A stretch of DNA of 64,000 nucleotides from Pseudomonas sp. PDNC002 (GTDB lineage: Bacteria; Pseudomonadota; Gammaproteobacteria; Pseudomonadales; Pseudomonadaceae): NCBI RefSeq assembly GCF_016919445.1, contig NZ_CP070356.1:1681501-1745500 (forward strand), in the 5' to 3' direction. A program made the translations under genes and the position numbers. Under the pieces are notes generated by a model. That model had not been told where the DNA came from, ran no database searches, and saw only the letters and a program-made list of their open reading frames with translations. Of the stretch, positions 55,239-63,726 are shown piece by piece; position 1 is the stretch's first letter, and every line of letters begins with the position of its first letter.

Positions 55239-57212
55239 ATGAGCGAACGTTTCCAGGATTTCCACGACCGACTGGCCGCCTTCGACGACCAGCCGATCAA
55301 CCCCTCCGGCAATGTGCCGATGAGCGAGCTGATCGATGCCTCGCGCCGCCGTCTGCTGAAGAACAGCCTGGTGCTGGGTGCCGTCGGCTTCCTCGGCGGC
55401 GGCCTGTACCCCGGCCGTTCGCTGTTCGCCGCAGACGCCCCGGTGCCCACCGCGCTGCTGGGCTTCAAGGGCGTGTCGGTGCAGCAGGACCCGAAATTCG
55501 ACCGCGTGATCCTCGCCGAAGGCTACACCGCGCGGCCGTTCTTCTCGTGGGGCGACGCGGTGGTGACTGGCTCGCCGGCCTGGAAAGGCGACGCCAGCGA
55601 GGACTGGAAAGCCCAGGAACTGCAGGCCGGCGACAACCATGACGGCATGCACTACTTCCCCTTCCCTGAGGCACCGGACAGCCATGGCCTGCTGGTGATC
55701 AACCACGAGTACATCAACCCGACGCTGCACCCCAAGGGCCAGACCTTCGAGGATCGCCCCGATGGCACCCGTGGTCGTCCGGAAGGCGAGGTGCGCAAGG
55801 AAATCGCCGCCCACGGCCTCAGTGTGGTCGAGGTGAAGAAGGACGCCGACGGTCAATGGCAGCGCGTCGAGGGCTCGAGCTACAACCGCCGCATCACCGG
55901 CAGCTCGCCGCTGGACCTTTCCGGGCCGCTGGCCGGCCATGACCTGCTGCGCACCGCCAGCGATCCGGAGGCGAAACAGGTGCTCGGCACCCTGAACAAC
56001 TGCTCCATGGGCGTCACGCCGTGGGGCACCTACCTGGCGTGCGAGGAAAACTGGCACCAGTACTTCGTCAACCGCGACAAGGCCGACTTCGCCAAGCGCG
56101 TGTCGCACAAGCGCTACGGCCTGTCCAACGGCCAGTTCAGCAACTACTACGCCTGGGAGGCGGTGGACGCGCGCTTCGATGCCACGCCGAAGGCCGATCA
56201 GCCGCACCGCGGCCACGTCAACGAGCCGAACCGATTCGGCTGGGTGGTGGAGATCGATCCGTACGATCCGAAATCCACACCGAAGAAGCGCACCGCTGTT
56301 GGCCGCTTCTGCCGCGAGTGCTCGACCCTCTCGCTGGGCGCCGACAACCGCATGGCCTTCTACTACGGCGACGACACCAAGGGTGAGTACATCTACAAGT
56401 TCGTCCCGGCAGGCCAGTACGAGCCGAACAACCGTGCGGCGAACGTCGATCTGCTGGACGAAGGCACCCTCTACGTCGCGCGCTTCAACGCCGATGGCAG
56501 CGGCCAGTGGCTGCCGCTGGTGCATGGGCAGAACGGCCTGACCGCCGAGAATGGTTTCGCCAGCCAGGCCGAGGTACTGGTCAACGCCCGTGCCGCCGCC
56601 GACCTGCTGGGTGCCACGCCGATGGATCGCCCCGAGTGGGTCGCCGTGCAGCAGACCACCCGCGAGGTCTACGTCAGCCTTACCAACAACGATGCCCGCG
56701 GCAAGAAGCAGCCGGTGGATGCCGCCAACCCGCGCAAGGACAACCTCCACGGGCAGATCCTGCGCTGGAACGAGGCGGGCGGTGATCCGACCGCGACGAC
56801 CTTCCAGTGGGAAATCTTCCTGCTGGCCGGCGAGCACAAGGGCGCCAACGCGCCGGAGAACCTGATCGGCACCATCAACGGCGACATCTTCTCCTCGCCG
56901 GACGGGCTGTACTTCGACACCGCCGGCCGGCTGTGGATCGAGACGGACTACGACGACGCCGAGGCGCCGATGCAGGCCATGGGCTGCAACCAGCTGCTCT
57001 GCGCCGATCCGCATAGCCGCGAGGTGCGGCGGTTCCTGGTCGGTCCGCGTGGCTGCGAGCTGACGGGGATTACCCAGAGCCCTGACGGCAAGACCATGTG
57101 GGTGAACATCCAGCACCCGGGCCTCAGCTTCCCGGCCAGTGATGGAAAGAGCATCCCGCGTTCCACGACGCTGGTGATTACCAAGGACGATGGGGGCGTG
57201 ATCGGGACGTGA
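55239..57212 (+). CDS. PhoX-family protein (DUF839), Tat-exported alkaline-phosphatase-like
   Basis: 657 residues from the ATG at 55239; a GTG three bases upstream is also possible, with GGAAGGA before both. The twin-arginine signal is ASRRRLLKNSLVLGAVG (Arg36-37), so the folded, cofactor-loaded protein crosses via Tat. The DUF839/PhoX beta-propeller follows with the conserved GMHYFPF, NHEY, NCSMGVTPWGTYLACEENW and PEWVAVQQTTREVYVSLTNN segments that bind Ca and Fe in PhoX. It is probably a periplasmic phosphatase. A CTGTCAT half-Pho-box occurs at 55138, but the second half is poor. Confidence 0.85.
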   Translation: MSERFQDFHDRLAAFDDQPINPSGNVPMSELIDASRRRLLKNSLVLGAVGFLGGGLYPGRSLFAADAPVPTALLGFKGVSVQQDPKFDRVILAEGYTARPFFSWGDAVVTGSPAWKGDASEDWKAQELQAGDNHDGMHYFPFPEAPDSHGLLVINHEYINPTLHPKGQTFEDRPDGTRGRPEGEVRKEIAAHGLSVVEVKKDADGQWQRVEGSSYNRRITGSSPLDLSGPLAGHDLLRTASDPEAKQVLGTLNNCSMGVTPWGTYLACEENWHQYFVNRDKADFAKRVSHKRYGLSNGQFSNYYAWEAVDARFDATPKADQPHRGHVNEPNRFGWVVEIDPYDPKSTPKKRTAVGRFCRECSTLSLGADNRMAFYYGDDTKGEYIYKFVPAGQYEPNNRAANVDLLDEGTLYVARFNADGSGQWLPLVHGQNGLTAENGFASQAEVLVNARAAADLLGATPMDRPEWVAVQQTTREVYVSLTNNDARGKKQPVDAANPRKDNLHGQILRWNEAGGDPTATTFQWEIFLLAGEHKGANAPENLIGTINGDIFSSPDGLYFDTAGRLWIETDYDDAEAPMQAMGCNQLLCADPHSREVRRFLVGPRGCELTGITQSPDGKTMWVNIQHPGLSFPASDGKSIPRSTTLVITKDDGGVIGT

Positions 57213-57225
57213 CGCTGGGGCAGGA

Positions 57226-57817
57226 TATGCACCGCTATTGCGGTGGTCGCGGAGAAGCTCCGCTCCTACAAAGTCCACCGTGTCGCCATGCGGCACCTGT
57301 AGGAGCGGACCTTGTCCGCGATCCGGCCGTCAGGCCAGTGGTGAGGATTTGCACCGCTATTGCGGTGATCGCGGAGAAGCTCCGCTCCTACAAAGCCCAC
57401 CCCGTGTCGCCATGCGGCACCTGTAGGAGCGGACCTTGTCCGCGATCCGGCCGTCAGGCCGGTGGTGAGGATATGCACCGCTATCGCGGTGGTCGCGGAG
57501 AAGCTCCGCTCCTACAAAAGCCCATCCGTGTCGCCGAGCGGCTCCTGTAGGAGCGGACCTTGTCCGCGATCCGGCCGTCAGGCCGGTGGTGAGGATTTGC
57601 ACCGCTATTGCGGTGGTCGCGGAGAAGCTCCGCTCCTACAAAAGTCCACCGGTGCCGCCGAGCGGCTCCTGTAGGAGCGGACCTTGTCCGCGATCCGGCC
57701 GTCAGGCCAGTGGTGAGGATTTGCACCGCTATTGCGGTGGTCGCGGAGAAGCTCCGCTCCTACAAAAGTCCACCCGTGCCGCCGAGGGGCTCCTGTAGGA
57801 GCGGACCTTGTCCGCGA
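57226..57817. repeat. Tandem array of five REP-doublet units, ~124-bp period
   Basis: Unit anchors GCACCGCTAT begin at 57229, 57351, 57475, 57599 and 57723 (spacings 122, 124, 124, 124). Each unit holds an ACCGCTATTGCGGT hairpin, a half REP CGCGGAGAAGCTCCGCTCCT, a variable ~30-bp spacer, the opposing half GTAGGAGCGGACCTTGTCCG, and CCGGCCGTCAGGCC. The last unit is truncated after the REP. It fills the whole 623-bp gap between the PhoX-type gene and the Anr-like gene. No coding sequence is credible inside it. Confidence 0.93.
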
Positions 57818-57835
57818 GGCCCTCCAGGGCAGAAC

Positions 57836-58546
57836 TCAAAGCTCGACTTCCCCGCCCGCCAACGCACACAGCTCGGTGAAATCGACGATCTCCGTCTCCC
57901 GCCCATCGACCCGGATCAATCCGTGCTTCTGCAAGCGGGTAAAGCTGCGCGACACGGTCTCCACCGCCAGCCCCAGGTAGTCGCCAATCTCGTTGCGCGA
58001 CATGCTCAGGCGGAAGCGCGTAGCAGAGAAACCGCGCTCACGAAAATGCGCGGAAATGTTCAGCAGAAAGGCGGCGATGCGTGAGTCCGAATTCAGCCGC
58101 GAGAGCAGCAGCTTCATCTGCTGATCCTCGCGGATCTTGCGGCTCATCATCAGCATGATCTGGTGGGACAGCCCCGGAATCTGGATCGACAACTCTTCCA
58201 GCTGATTGAATGGAATCTCGCTGCACAGCGTGCTTTCCAGCGCCTGCGCCGATACCGGGTAGCTGCCTTCGCCCATGCCGGAGAAACCGAAGATCTCGGT
58301 GGCGAAATAGAAGCCGGTGATCTTCTCCAGGCCCTGTTCGTTGGTGGTGAAAGTCTTGATCGAACCGGAGCGCACCAGGTACACGCTGTGGAACGGGTCG
58401 CCCTGGCGGAATACGAAGTCCCCTTTATGCAGCAGATGCCCCGGCTTGATGATCGCCTCGAGCTCCTCGACCTTCTCGTCGCTAAGAGTGGGCGGCGCCA
58501 GCCGGCAGTTCTTGCAGTACGGTTGCGGTTTGATCATCTGATTCAT
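57836..58546 (-). CDS. Crp/Fnr-family regulator, Anr-like, with altered Fe-S cysteines
   Basis: 236 residues from the ATG complementary to 58544-58546 (GGGGA upstream). The sequence follows Anr/FNR over its length: cNMP-type sensor domain with FRQGDPFHSVYLVRSGSIKT, dimer helix, and HTH RLSMSRNEIGDYLGLAVETVSRSFTRLQ. Anr binds [4Fe-4S] through four Cys; here C11 and C14 are kept (YCKNCRLAPP), but the third position is Thr20 and the fourth is shifted by one (LCSEIPF, Cys108). Oxygen sensing by the usual cluster is therefore uncertain. It would still bind FNR-box-like DNA. Confidence 0.85.
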   Translation of the reverse strand: MNQMIKPQPYCKNCRLAPPTLSDEKVEELEAIIKPGHLLHKGDFVFRQGDPFHSVYLVRSGSIKTFTTNEQGLEKITGFYFATEIFGFSGMGEGSYPVSAQALESTLCSEIPFNQLEELSIQIPGLSHQIMLMMSRKIREDQQMKLLLSRLNSDSRIAAFLLNISAHFRERGFSATRFRLSMSRNEIGDYLGLAVETVSRSFTRLQKHGLIRVDGRETEIVDFTELCALAGGEVEL

Positions 58547-58831
58547 CCATATCCCCATGCGCCGGCTAATCGCGCGCAGTTCAGCGTTCCTCGGGCGCAT
58601 TGCCCCCTCATGGAACCATAGCAACTGACAGCCATATGTCACCCGTCGGGCAGCCCGGCGGGCGCTCGGGCAATGGATTTTTCATACCGGCTTGACCCTT
58701 TCTTCACCGCGTCGCCCGCAGTCTGCACGGCCATGCGCCAAGGGGGTGTCGGGGGAGCCCACGTACTCCGGGGTGCAGCGTCGCGATCGGTCTGGACGGA
58801 CGCGCGTCGGTCCCGCTCATTTTCCGGAGAT

Positions 58832-59596
58832 ATGCCCGTGAACAAACTGCCACAGATCACCCTGGCCTTCTGGGTGATGAAGATCTGCGCCACCACCCTG
58901 GGGGAAACCGCCGGCGACCTGCTGTCGATGACCCTGAACGTCGGCTATGCGATCAGCTCGCTGATTCTCATCAGCCTGTTCCTCATCACCCTGATCGGCC
59001 AGCTCGCCAGCAAGCGCTACGTGCCCTGGCTGTACTGGCTGGTAATCCTCTCCACCAGCACCGCCGGCACCACCATGTCGGACTTCATGGACCGTACCCT
59101 GGGCCTGGGTTATGCCACCGGTTCGGCGATCCTGGTCAGTATCCTGGTGGCGATCTTCGCCCTCTGGCGTTTCAGCGGCACCTCGCTGTCGGTGGACAAT
59201 ATCCGCAGCTTCAAGGGTGAGATGTTCTATTGGATCGCCATCCTCTTTTCCAACACCCTCGGTACCGCGCTGGGCGACTTCCTCGCCGACGATTCGGGCC
59301 TGGGCTTCGCTGGCGGCGCGCTGCTGATCGGTAGCCTGATCGCCGTGGTGGTGCTGCTGCACTACTTCACCAAACTGTCTTCGGTACTGCTGTTCTGGGT
59401 GGCCTTCGTATTGACCCGTCCGTTCGGCGCGACCCTGGGCGACGTGCTGACCAAGTCCCACGAAAAGGGCGGCCTGGACTTCGGCACCATCGGCTCCTCC
59501 GCCATCCTCGCCGGCATCCTGATAGTGCTGGTGGTCATGGTCAGCGTGCGGCAGAAGCGCGAAGTGCAGGACGGCACGGCAGTGCTTACCTCCTGA
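58832..59596 (+). CDS. Four-repeat integral membrane protein (COG4705-like)
   Basis: 254 residues, nearly all hydrophobic. Four internal repeats each carry a small-residue/Asp motif: TTLGETAGDLLSMTLNVGYA, TSTAGTTMSDFMDRTLGLGY, NTLGTALGDFLADDSGLGFA and RPFGATLGDVLTKSHEKGGL. Each is followed by a helix. This quasi-symmetric pattern suggests a four-fold or two-fold pseudo-repeat channel or transporter with Asp/Thr-lined sites. The family is annotated only as a membrane protein. The ATG at 58832 follows CGGAGA. Divergent from the Anr-like gene, 285 bp away. Confidence 0.75.
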   Translation: MPVNKLPQITLAFWVMKICATTLGETAGDLLSMTLNVGYAISSLILISLFLITLIGQLASKRYVPWLYWLVILSTSTAGTTMSDFMDRTLGLGYATGSAILVSILVAIFALWRFSGTSLSVDNIRSFKGEMFYWIAILFSNTLGTALGDFLADDSGLGFAGGALLIGSLIAVVVLLHYFTKLSSVLLFWVAFVLTRPFGATLGDVLTKSHEKGGLDFGTIGSSAILAGILIVLVVMVSVRQKREVQDGTAVLTS

Positions 59597-59644
59597 CGAG
59601 CTGAAGCGCGGCCCGTCCCCTGAAAAGGGCGACGGGCTGGCTTT

Positions 59645-59694
59645 GTGAAATTTGTTCTGTTATTTTTCATGAAAAATAATCAAAACAATTTCAC
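59645..59694. promoter_or_regulatory. 50-bp near-perfect palindrome: operator/promoter of the polyamine gene set
   Basis: Symmetric about 59669/59670. The inner 20 bp TTATTTTTCATGAAAAATAA (59660-59679) are a perfect palindrome, and the outer arms GTGAAATTTGTT and AACAATTTCAC extend the symmetry with few mismatches. It ends 9 bp before the puuB-type ATG and leaves little room for anything else, so it probably covers the promoter and binds the adjacent HTH-cupin regulator. Confidence 0.8.
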
Positions 59695-59703
59695 GAGGTA
59701 GCG

Positions 59704-60993
59704 ATGTTCCTGCGTTCCAGCGAGCCAGTCGGCACCTACTATGCCGGCGCGAATCCCGAGCTGATCCAGCCGCGCGAAGCGCTGCATGAACCGCTGGAGT
59801 GCGAGGTCCTGGTGATCGGTGCCGGGTTCAGCGGCCTGCACACGGCGCTGCAACTGGTCGAAGGCGGACGCCAGGTCTGCATGATCGAAGCCAGCCGCAT
59901 CGCCTGGGCCGCCTCCGGGCGCAACGGCGGGCAGGCATTGCCGGGTTGGTCCAGCGACCTGGGCCCCATCGAGGACGACCTCGGCCACGAAGGCGCGCTA
60001 CGCCTGTGGCAGGGCATGCTCTGGGCCGCCCACGAACTGCGCGACCTGCCGCAACGCCACGGCTTCGACTGCGACTACCGTATCGGCCACTTGTGGACCG
60101 CCGTGCTGCAACGCCGGGTCGGTTCACTCTACGACTGGCAGGCGGAAGCCAATCGCCGCTGGGGCTACGAAGGCCTGCAATTCATCCCCCGTGAAGACCT
60201 GCCGCAGTGGATCGCCAGCGACCGCTACCAGGCCGGCCTTTACGATCCCAACTCCGCGCACCTGAATCCGCTCAAGCTGGCCTACGGTCTTGCCGGCGCC
60301 ATCGAGCGTGCCGGCGGCCGCATCTTCGAGCAGACTCGCGCGCTGAGTTTCCGCGAGACCGGCAACGGCTACGAGGTGACGACCGAGCATGGCAGCGTCC
60401 GTTGTGCCTCCCTGGTGCTGGCCTGCAACGCCTACATCGACGGGCTGGACCGCGACGTCTCCGAGCGCATCCTGCCGGTGGGCACCTACCAGGTCGCCAC
60501 CGCGCCGCTGGGCGAGGAGCTGGCCCGCTCGCTGCTGCCGAAGAACTGCTGTGTCACCGACAACCAGTTCGTCCTCGACTACTTCCGCCTGACCCCCGAT
60601 CATCGCCTGCTGTTCGGCGGCGGCTGCACTTATCTGGGCGGCATGCCTTCGGACATCCGCGCTGCGACGCGTCCCTATGTCGAGCGGGTGTTCCCGCAGC
60701 TCAAGGGCGTGGAGCTGGAGTACGCCTGGGGCGGACATATCGACTGCAGCATGCGGCGCACCCCGGACATCGGCCGGCGCGGCGATCTCTACTGGCTGCA
60801 GGGCTATTCCGGCCACGGCGTACTGCCCAGCCTGGCCGCCGCCCATGCGGTGAGCGAAGCCATGTTCGGCCGCAGCGACGAGCTTGACCTCTATCAACGC
60901 ATCCGCAATCCCGGGTTCCCCGGCGGCCAGCGCTTCGCCGCGCCACTGGAAGCCGTCGGCAAGGCCTGGTATCGATTGCGGGACTTTGTCTAA
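59704..60993 (+). CDS. FAD-dependent gamma-glutamylpolyamine oxidase, PuuB/PauB-like
   Basis: 429 residues. The FAD-binding Rossmann motif is CEVLVIGAGFSGLHTALQLVEGG (quoted in part: VIGAGFSGLHTALQL), with ASGRNGGQALPGWS downstream, as in the DAO family. The C-terminal WGGHIDCSMRRTPDIGRRGDLYWLQGYSGHG matches gamma-glutamylputrescine oxidase. It oxidises the amine of gamma-glutamyl-putrescine or a related polyamine. It is followed by puuR- and puuA-like genes, the standard Puu/Pau arrangement. Confidence 0.88.
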   Translation: MFLRSSEPVGTYYAGANPELIQPREALHEPLECEVLVIGAGFSGLHTALQLVEGGRQVCMIEASRIAWAASGRNGGQALPGWSSDLGPIEDDLGHEGALRLWQGMLWAAHELRDLPQRHGFDCDYRIGHLWTAVLQRRVGSLYDWQAEANRRWGYEGLQFIPREDLPQWIASDRYQAGLYDPNSAHLNPLKLAYGLAGAIERAGGRIFEQTRALSFRETGNGYEVTTEHGSVRCASLVLACNAYIDGLDRDVSERILPVGTYQVATAPLGEELARSLLPKNCCVTDNQFVLDYFRLTPDHRLLFGGGCTYLGGMPSDIRAATRPYVERVFPQLKGVELEYAWGGHIDCSMRRTPDIGRRGDLYWLQGYSGHGVLPSLAAAHAVSEAMFGRSDELDLYQRIRNPGFPGGQRFAAPLEAVGKAWYRLRDFV

Positions 60994-61006
60994 TTCGGAA
61001 CCTGCC

Positions 61007-61558
61007 ATGACCCAGACGGCCACCAACGAACACCTTGCCACGCTGATCCGCGACCTGCGCAAGCACAAGAATCTCACCCTGGGTGAGCTGGCCGAACAGA
61101 TCGGCCGCTCGGTGGGTTTCCTGTCCCAGGTCGAGCGCGGCCTGTCGCAACCCACCGTGGCCGACCTCACCGCCATCAGCGAAGCCCTGGGCGTGCCGAC
61201 CACCTACTTCTACGCCGGCGACACCCGCCGCGAACGCGACTGGGTCACCCGGCCGAACGATCGCCGCACCCTGTACTACGCCGGCGGCGTCACCGACATC
61301 CTCGCCTCGCCGAACATGTCCGGCGGCTTCTCCATGCTCGACAGCATCCTCGCCCCCGGCGCCACCAGCGGCGAAGGCCATCTGGACGACAGCTCGGAGC
61401 AGGGCGGTTTCGTCCTCGAAGGTGAGCTGACCATCTGGTACGAAGACGACACCGTCACCCTCTACCCCAACGACAGTTTCCAGCTGCCGCCGCACAGCCA
61501 GTTCCGCTACGGCAACCTCACCGACAAACCGACAAGGGTGCTGTGGATCTTTACGTAA
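61007..61558 (+). CDS. puuR: HTH-cupin regulator of polyamine catabolism, PuuR-like
   Basis: 183 residues. XRE HTH in the first ~65 residues (LAEQIGRSVGFLSQVERGLS) and a cupin domain at about 110-180 (GEGHLDDSSEQGGFVLEGEL then PNDSFQLPPHSQFRYGN), as in PuuR, which senses putrescine and represses its regulon. The ATG at 61007 is 13 bp after the oxidase stop. It probably acts on the palindrome at 59645-59694. Confidence 0.9.
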   Translation: MTQTATNEHLATLIRDLRKHKNLTLGELAEQIGRSVGFLSQVERGLSQPTVADLTAISEALGVPTTYFYAGDTRRERDWVTRPNDRRTLYYAGGVTDILASPNMSGGFSMLDSILAPGATSGEGHLDDSSEQGGFVLEGELTIWYEDDTVTLYPNDSFQLPPHSQFRYGNLTDKPTRVLWIFT

Positions 61559-61594
61559 TTTCCCAAGCCAGCCCGCGAGGGTTGGCTTGGGAAA
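61559..61594. other. Intercistronic hairpin between puuR and puuA
   Basis: Arms TTTCCCAAGCCA (61559-61570) and the complementary TTGGCTTGGGAAA (to 61594). It begins directly after the puuR stop. No T run on the plus strand, so it may act in mRNA stability or partial termination. Confidence 0.65.
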
Positions 61595-61634
61595 ACGATC
61601 CGGCCGCCCCCGCACAAAGGCCCCAGAGAAAATC

Positions 61635-62984
61635 ATGAACCGCCCGATGCATCCCGACCTGCTCAGCGAAGTCCGCGCCTTCCGCCAGCAATACCCGGAC
61701 ATCCGTTACGTCGACCTGATCTGCCTGGACATTCCCGGCCACTTCTACGGCAAGCGCTACCCCGTGGACATGCTTGAGAAAGTCGCCGCCGGCAGCCCGC
61801 TGAAGCTTCCGCAGAACTGCGTGCTGCTGGGCGTACAGGGCGGCCTGCACCCCATCGGCGACTACTGCTTCAACGACGGCGACCCGGACGCGCCGCGTCG
61901 TCTGATCCCCGGCTCGCTCAAGCCGGTGCGCTGGGAGAACCAGCCGCTGGGGCAGATGCTGATCAGTTCCGACGGCACCGAGGCGCCCATCGAATTCGAG
62001 CCGCGCGAAGTGCTCGCCCGCGTCATGCAGCGCCTGGAGTCCAAGGGCATCCGTCCGGTGGTGGCCTTCGAGCTGGAGTTCTACCTGTTCGACAAGAAGC
62101 TCGACGCCGGCTTGCCGCAGTACCCGCGCGACCCTCTGTGCGATGACGAAGACGACCAGCCGAACATGCACATCGAGCGCCTGTCGCGCTTCTCCGACGT
62201 GCTCCATGAAATCGTCGAAGCCTCCCGCGAGCAGGGCGTGGACGCCAACGTGATCACCGCCGAGATCGGCCCCGGCCAGTTCGAGATCAACTTCGCCCAC
62301 TGCGACGACGGCCTGCACGCCGCCGACCAGGCCGCGCTGTTCACCCGCGCCACCCGTGGCGTGGCACTCAAGCATGGCCATCGCGCCAGCTTCATGAGCA
62401 AGCCTTACCTGCACGCGCCGGGCAGCGGCATGCACGTGCACGTCAGCCTGTACGACCGCGACGGCAACAACCTGCTCGACCGCGACAACCAACAGGCCCT
62501 GCGCCACGCCGTGGCCGGCTGCCTGGAACTGCTGCCGCACTGCATGCCGATCTTCGCCGCCAACCACAACGCCTACCGCCGCTACGGTTCGCGGGTCAAC
62601 GCGGCAAGCAAGGCCAGCTGGGGCTTCGAGGACCGCGATGCGTGCATTCGCATTCCCGAATCCGACGGCAGGAACCTGCGCATCGAGCACCGCCTGGCCG
62701 GCGCCGACGCCAACCCGTACCTGGTGCTCGCGGCGATCCTCACCGGCATGGAACATGGCCTGGAAACCCGCCAGGAACCCATCCCGCCGCTCAACGAGGA
62801 CCGCTCCAGTGGCATCGACTTCCCCCGCGACATGCTCGGCGCCGTCGCCGAGATGGAAGACCACCCGGTGGTGAAGGAAGGTCTGGGCAGCGAGTTCGTC
62901 TTCGTCTACTGCGAGAACAAGCGCCACGATCATCTGGACTTTATGAACGAGGTCAGCGCGCGGGAGTACCGCTGGTTCCTCTGA
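61635..62984 (+). CDS. puuA: Gamma-glutamylpolyamine synthetase (glutamine synthetase family), PuuA/PauA-like
   Basis: 449 residues from the ATG at 61635. Glutamine-synthetase catalytic pattern: PVVAFELEFYLFDK, ITAEIGPGQFEINFAH, GSGMHVHVSLYDRDGNN (ammonia/ATP site with MHVH), NHNAYRRYGSRVNA and the C-terminal EHRLAGADANPYLVLAAIL. It ligates L-glutamate to putrescine or another polyamine with ATP. Together with the oxidase it starts polyamine breakdown. P. aeruginosa has several PauA paralogues with different amine preferences; which one this is remains unclear. Confidence 0.9.
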   Translation: MNRPMHPDLLSEVRAFRQQYPDIRYVDLICLDIPGHFYGKRYPVDMLEKVAAGSPLKLPQNCVLLGVQGGLHPIGDYCFNDGDPDAPRRLIPGSLKPVRWENQPLGQMLISSDGTEAPIEFEPREVLARVMQRLESKGIRPVVAFELEFYLFDKKLDAGLPQYPRDPLCDDEDDQPNMHIERLSRFSDVLHEIVEASREQGVDANVITAEIGPGQFEINFAHCDDGLHAADQAALFTRATRGVALKHGHRASFMSKPYLHAPGSGMHVHVSLYDRDGNNLLDRDNQQALRHAVAGCLELLPHCMPIFAANHNAYRRYGSRVNAASKASWGFEDRDACIRIPESDGRNLRIEHRLAGADANPYLVLAAILTGMEHGLETRQEPIPPLNEDRSSGIDFPRDMLGAVAEMEDHPVVKEGLGSEFVFVYCENKRHDHLDFMNEVSAREYRWFL

Positions 62985-62994
62985 GGATCAAAGG

Positions 62995-63323
62995 CCCCTC
63001 ACCCTAACCCTCTCCCGCGAGCGGGAGAGGGGACCGGGCGGTGCAGAATGAAACCCTGGCGTCAGCCGGCACGGACGGCTTCCTCTCCCTCTGGGAGAGG
63101 GGACGGGGCGGTGCAGAATGACACCCTGGCGTCAGCCGGCACGGACGGCTTCCTCTCCCTCTGGGAGAGGGGACGGGGCGGTGCAGAATGACACCCTGGC
63201 GTCAGCCGGCACGGACGGCTTCCTCTCCCTCTGGGAGAGGGGACGGGGCGGTGCAGAATGACACCATGGCGTCAGCCGGCACGGACGGCTCCCTCTCCCT
63301 CTGGGAGAGGGCTGGGGTGAGGG
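62995..63323. repeat. Tandem array, four 70-bp units, flanked by CTCACCC palindrome arms
   Basis: The left arm CCCCTCACCCTAACCCTCTC at 62995 and the right arm GGGCTGGGGTGAGGGG ending 63323 are near complements. Between them the anchor GTGCAGAATG occurs at 63041, 63111, 63181 and 63251, exactly 70 bp apart, with units of nearly identical sequence (GGCGTCAGCCGGCACGGACG, then TTCCTCTCCCTCTGGGAGAG). It lies in the 583-bp gap after puuA. The rest of that gap (63324-63567) contains a REP half and the leader of the small gene. Confidence 0.92.
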
Positions 63324-63397
63324 GAAGCATCGGCACGGACTTCCCGAGAAAGACTGTCGCTCCTGCGCTCGGAACAAGCGCCAGCACCTCCGGGTGC

Positions 63398-63420
63398 GTA
63401 GGAGCGGACTCCGTCCGCGA
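63398..63420. repeat. Single REP half-element
   Basis: GTAGGAGCGGACTCCGTCCG followed by CGA, between the 70-bp array and the Pmp3 gene. Confidence 0.75.
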
Positions 63421-63567
63421 TTGTCCCCCCGCCGAAACTGTTATCGCCGGGGGCCACCATCACCGACACAGCCCACCCCACGGCGCGCCAGCAGCAGATT
63501 CTCTGAACCCGCTTCCCCCGCCAGCGGTCAATTCCATGCACAAGGCAATCTCACAAGGAGCCACCGC

Positions 63568-63726
63568 ATGGACTTCATCCGCATCCTCATCGCCATTCTT
63601 CTGCCGCCGCTGGGCGTGTTCCTCCAGGTCGGTTTCGGCGGCGCGTTCTGGCTCAACATCCTGCTGACGCTGCTCGGCTACATCCCCGGCATCGTCCACG
63701 CCGTCTACATCATCGCCAAGCGCTAA
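63568..63726 (+). CDS. Pmp3/YqaE-family membrane peptide
   Basis: 52 residues, two membrane helices (about 3-20 and 27-49) separated by GVFLQVGFGGAFW. The sequence DFIRILIAILLPPLGVFLQV...LGYIPGIVHAVYII is the UPF0057/Pmp3 signature. Members help maintain membrane potential and are often induced by salt or cold stress. AAGGAG lies 8 nt before the ATG. Its TAA overlaps the stop codon of the convergent chemoreceptor gene. Confidence 0.92.
   Translation: MDFIRILIAILLPPLGVFLQVGFGGAFWLNILLTLLGYIPGIVHAVYIIAKR

Noticed and set aside
57226..57817. CRISPR array
   Set aside because: Regular spacing, but the units are internally palindromic and nearly the same throughout. There are no unique 30-nt spacers and no cas genes.
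62995..63323. CRISPR array or short ORFs in the 70-bp repeats
   Set aside because: The whole 70-bp unit is repeated, with no variable spacer. Frames across it translate repeat sequence only.
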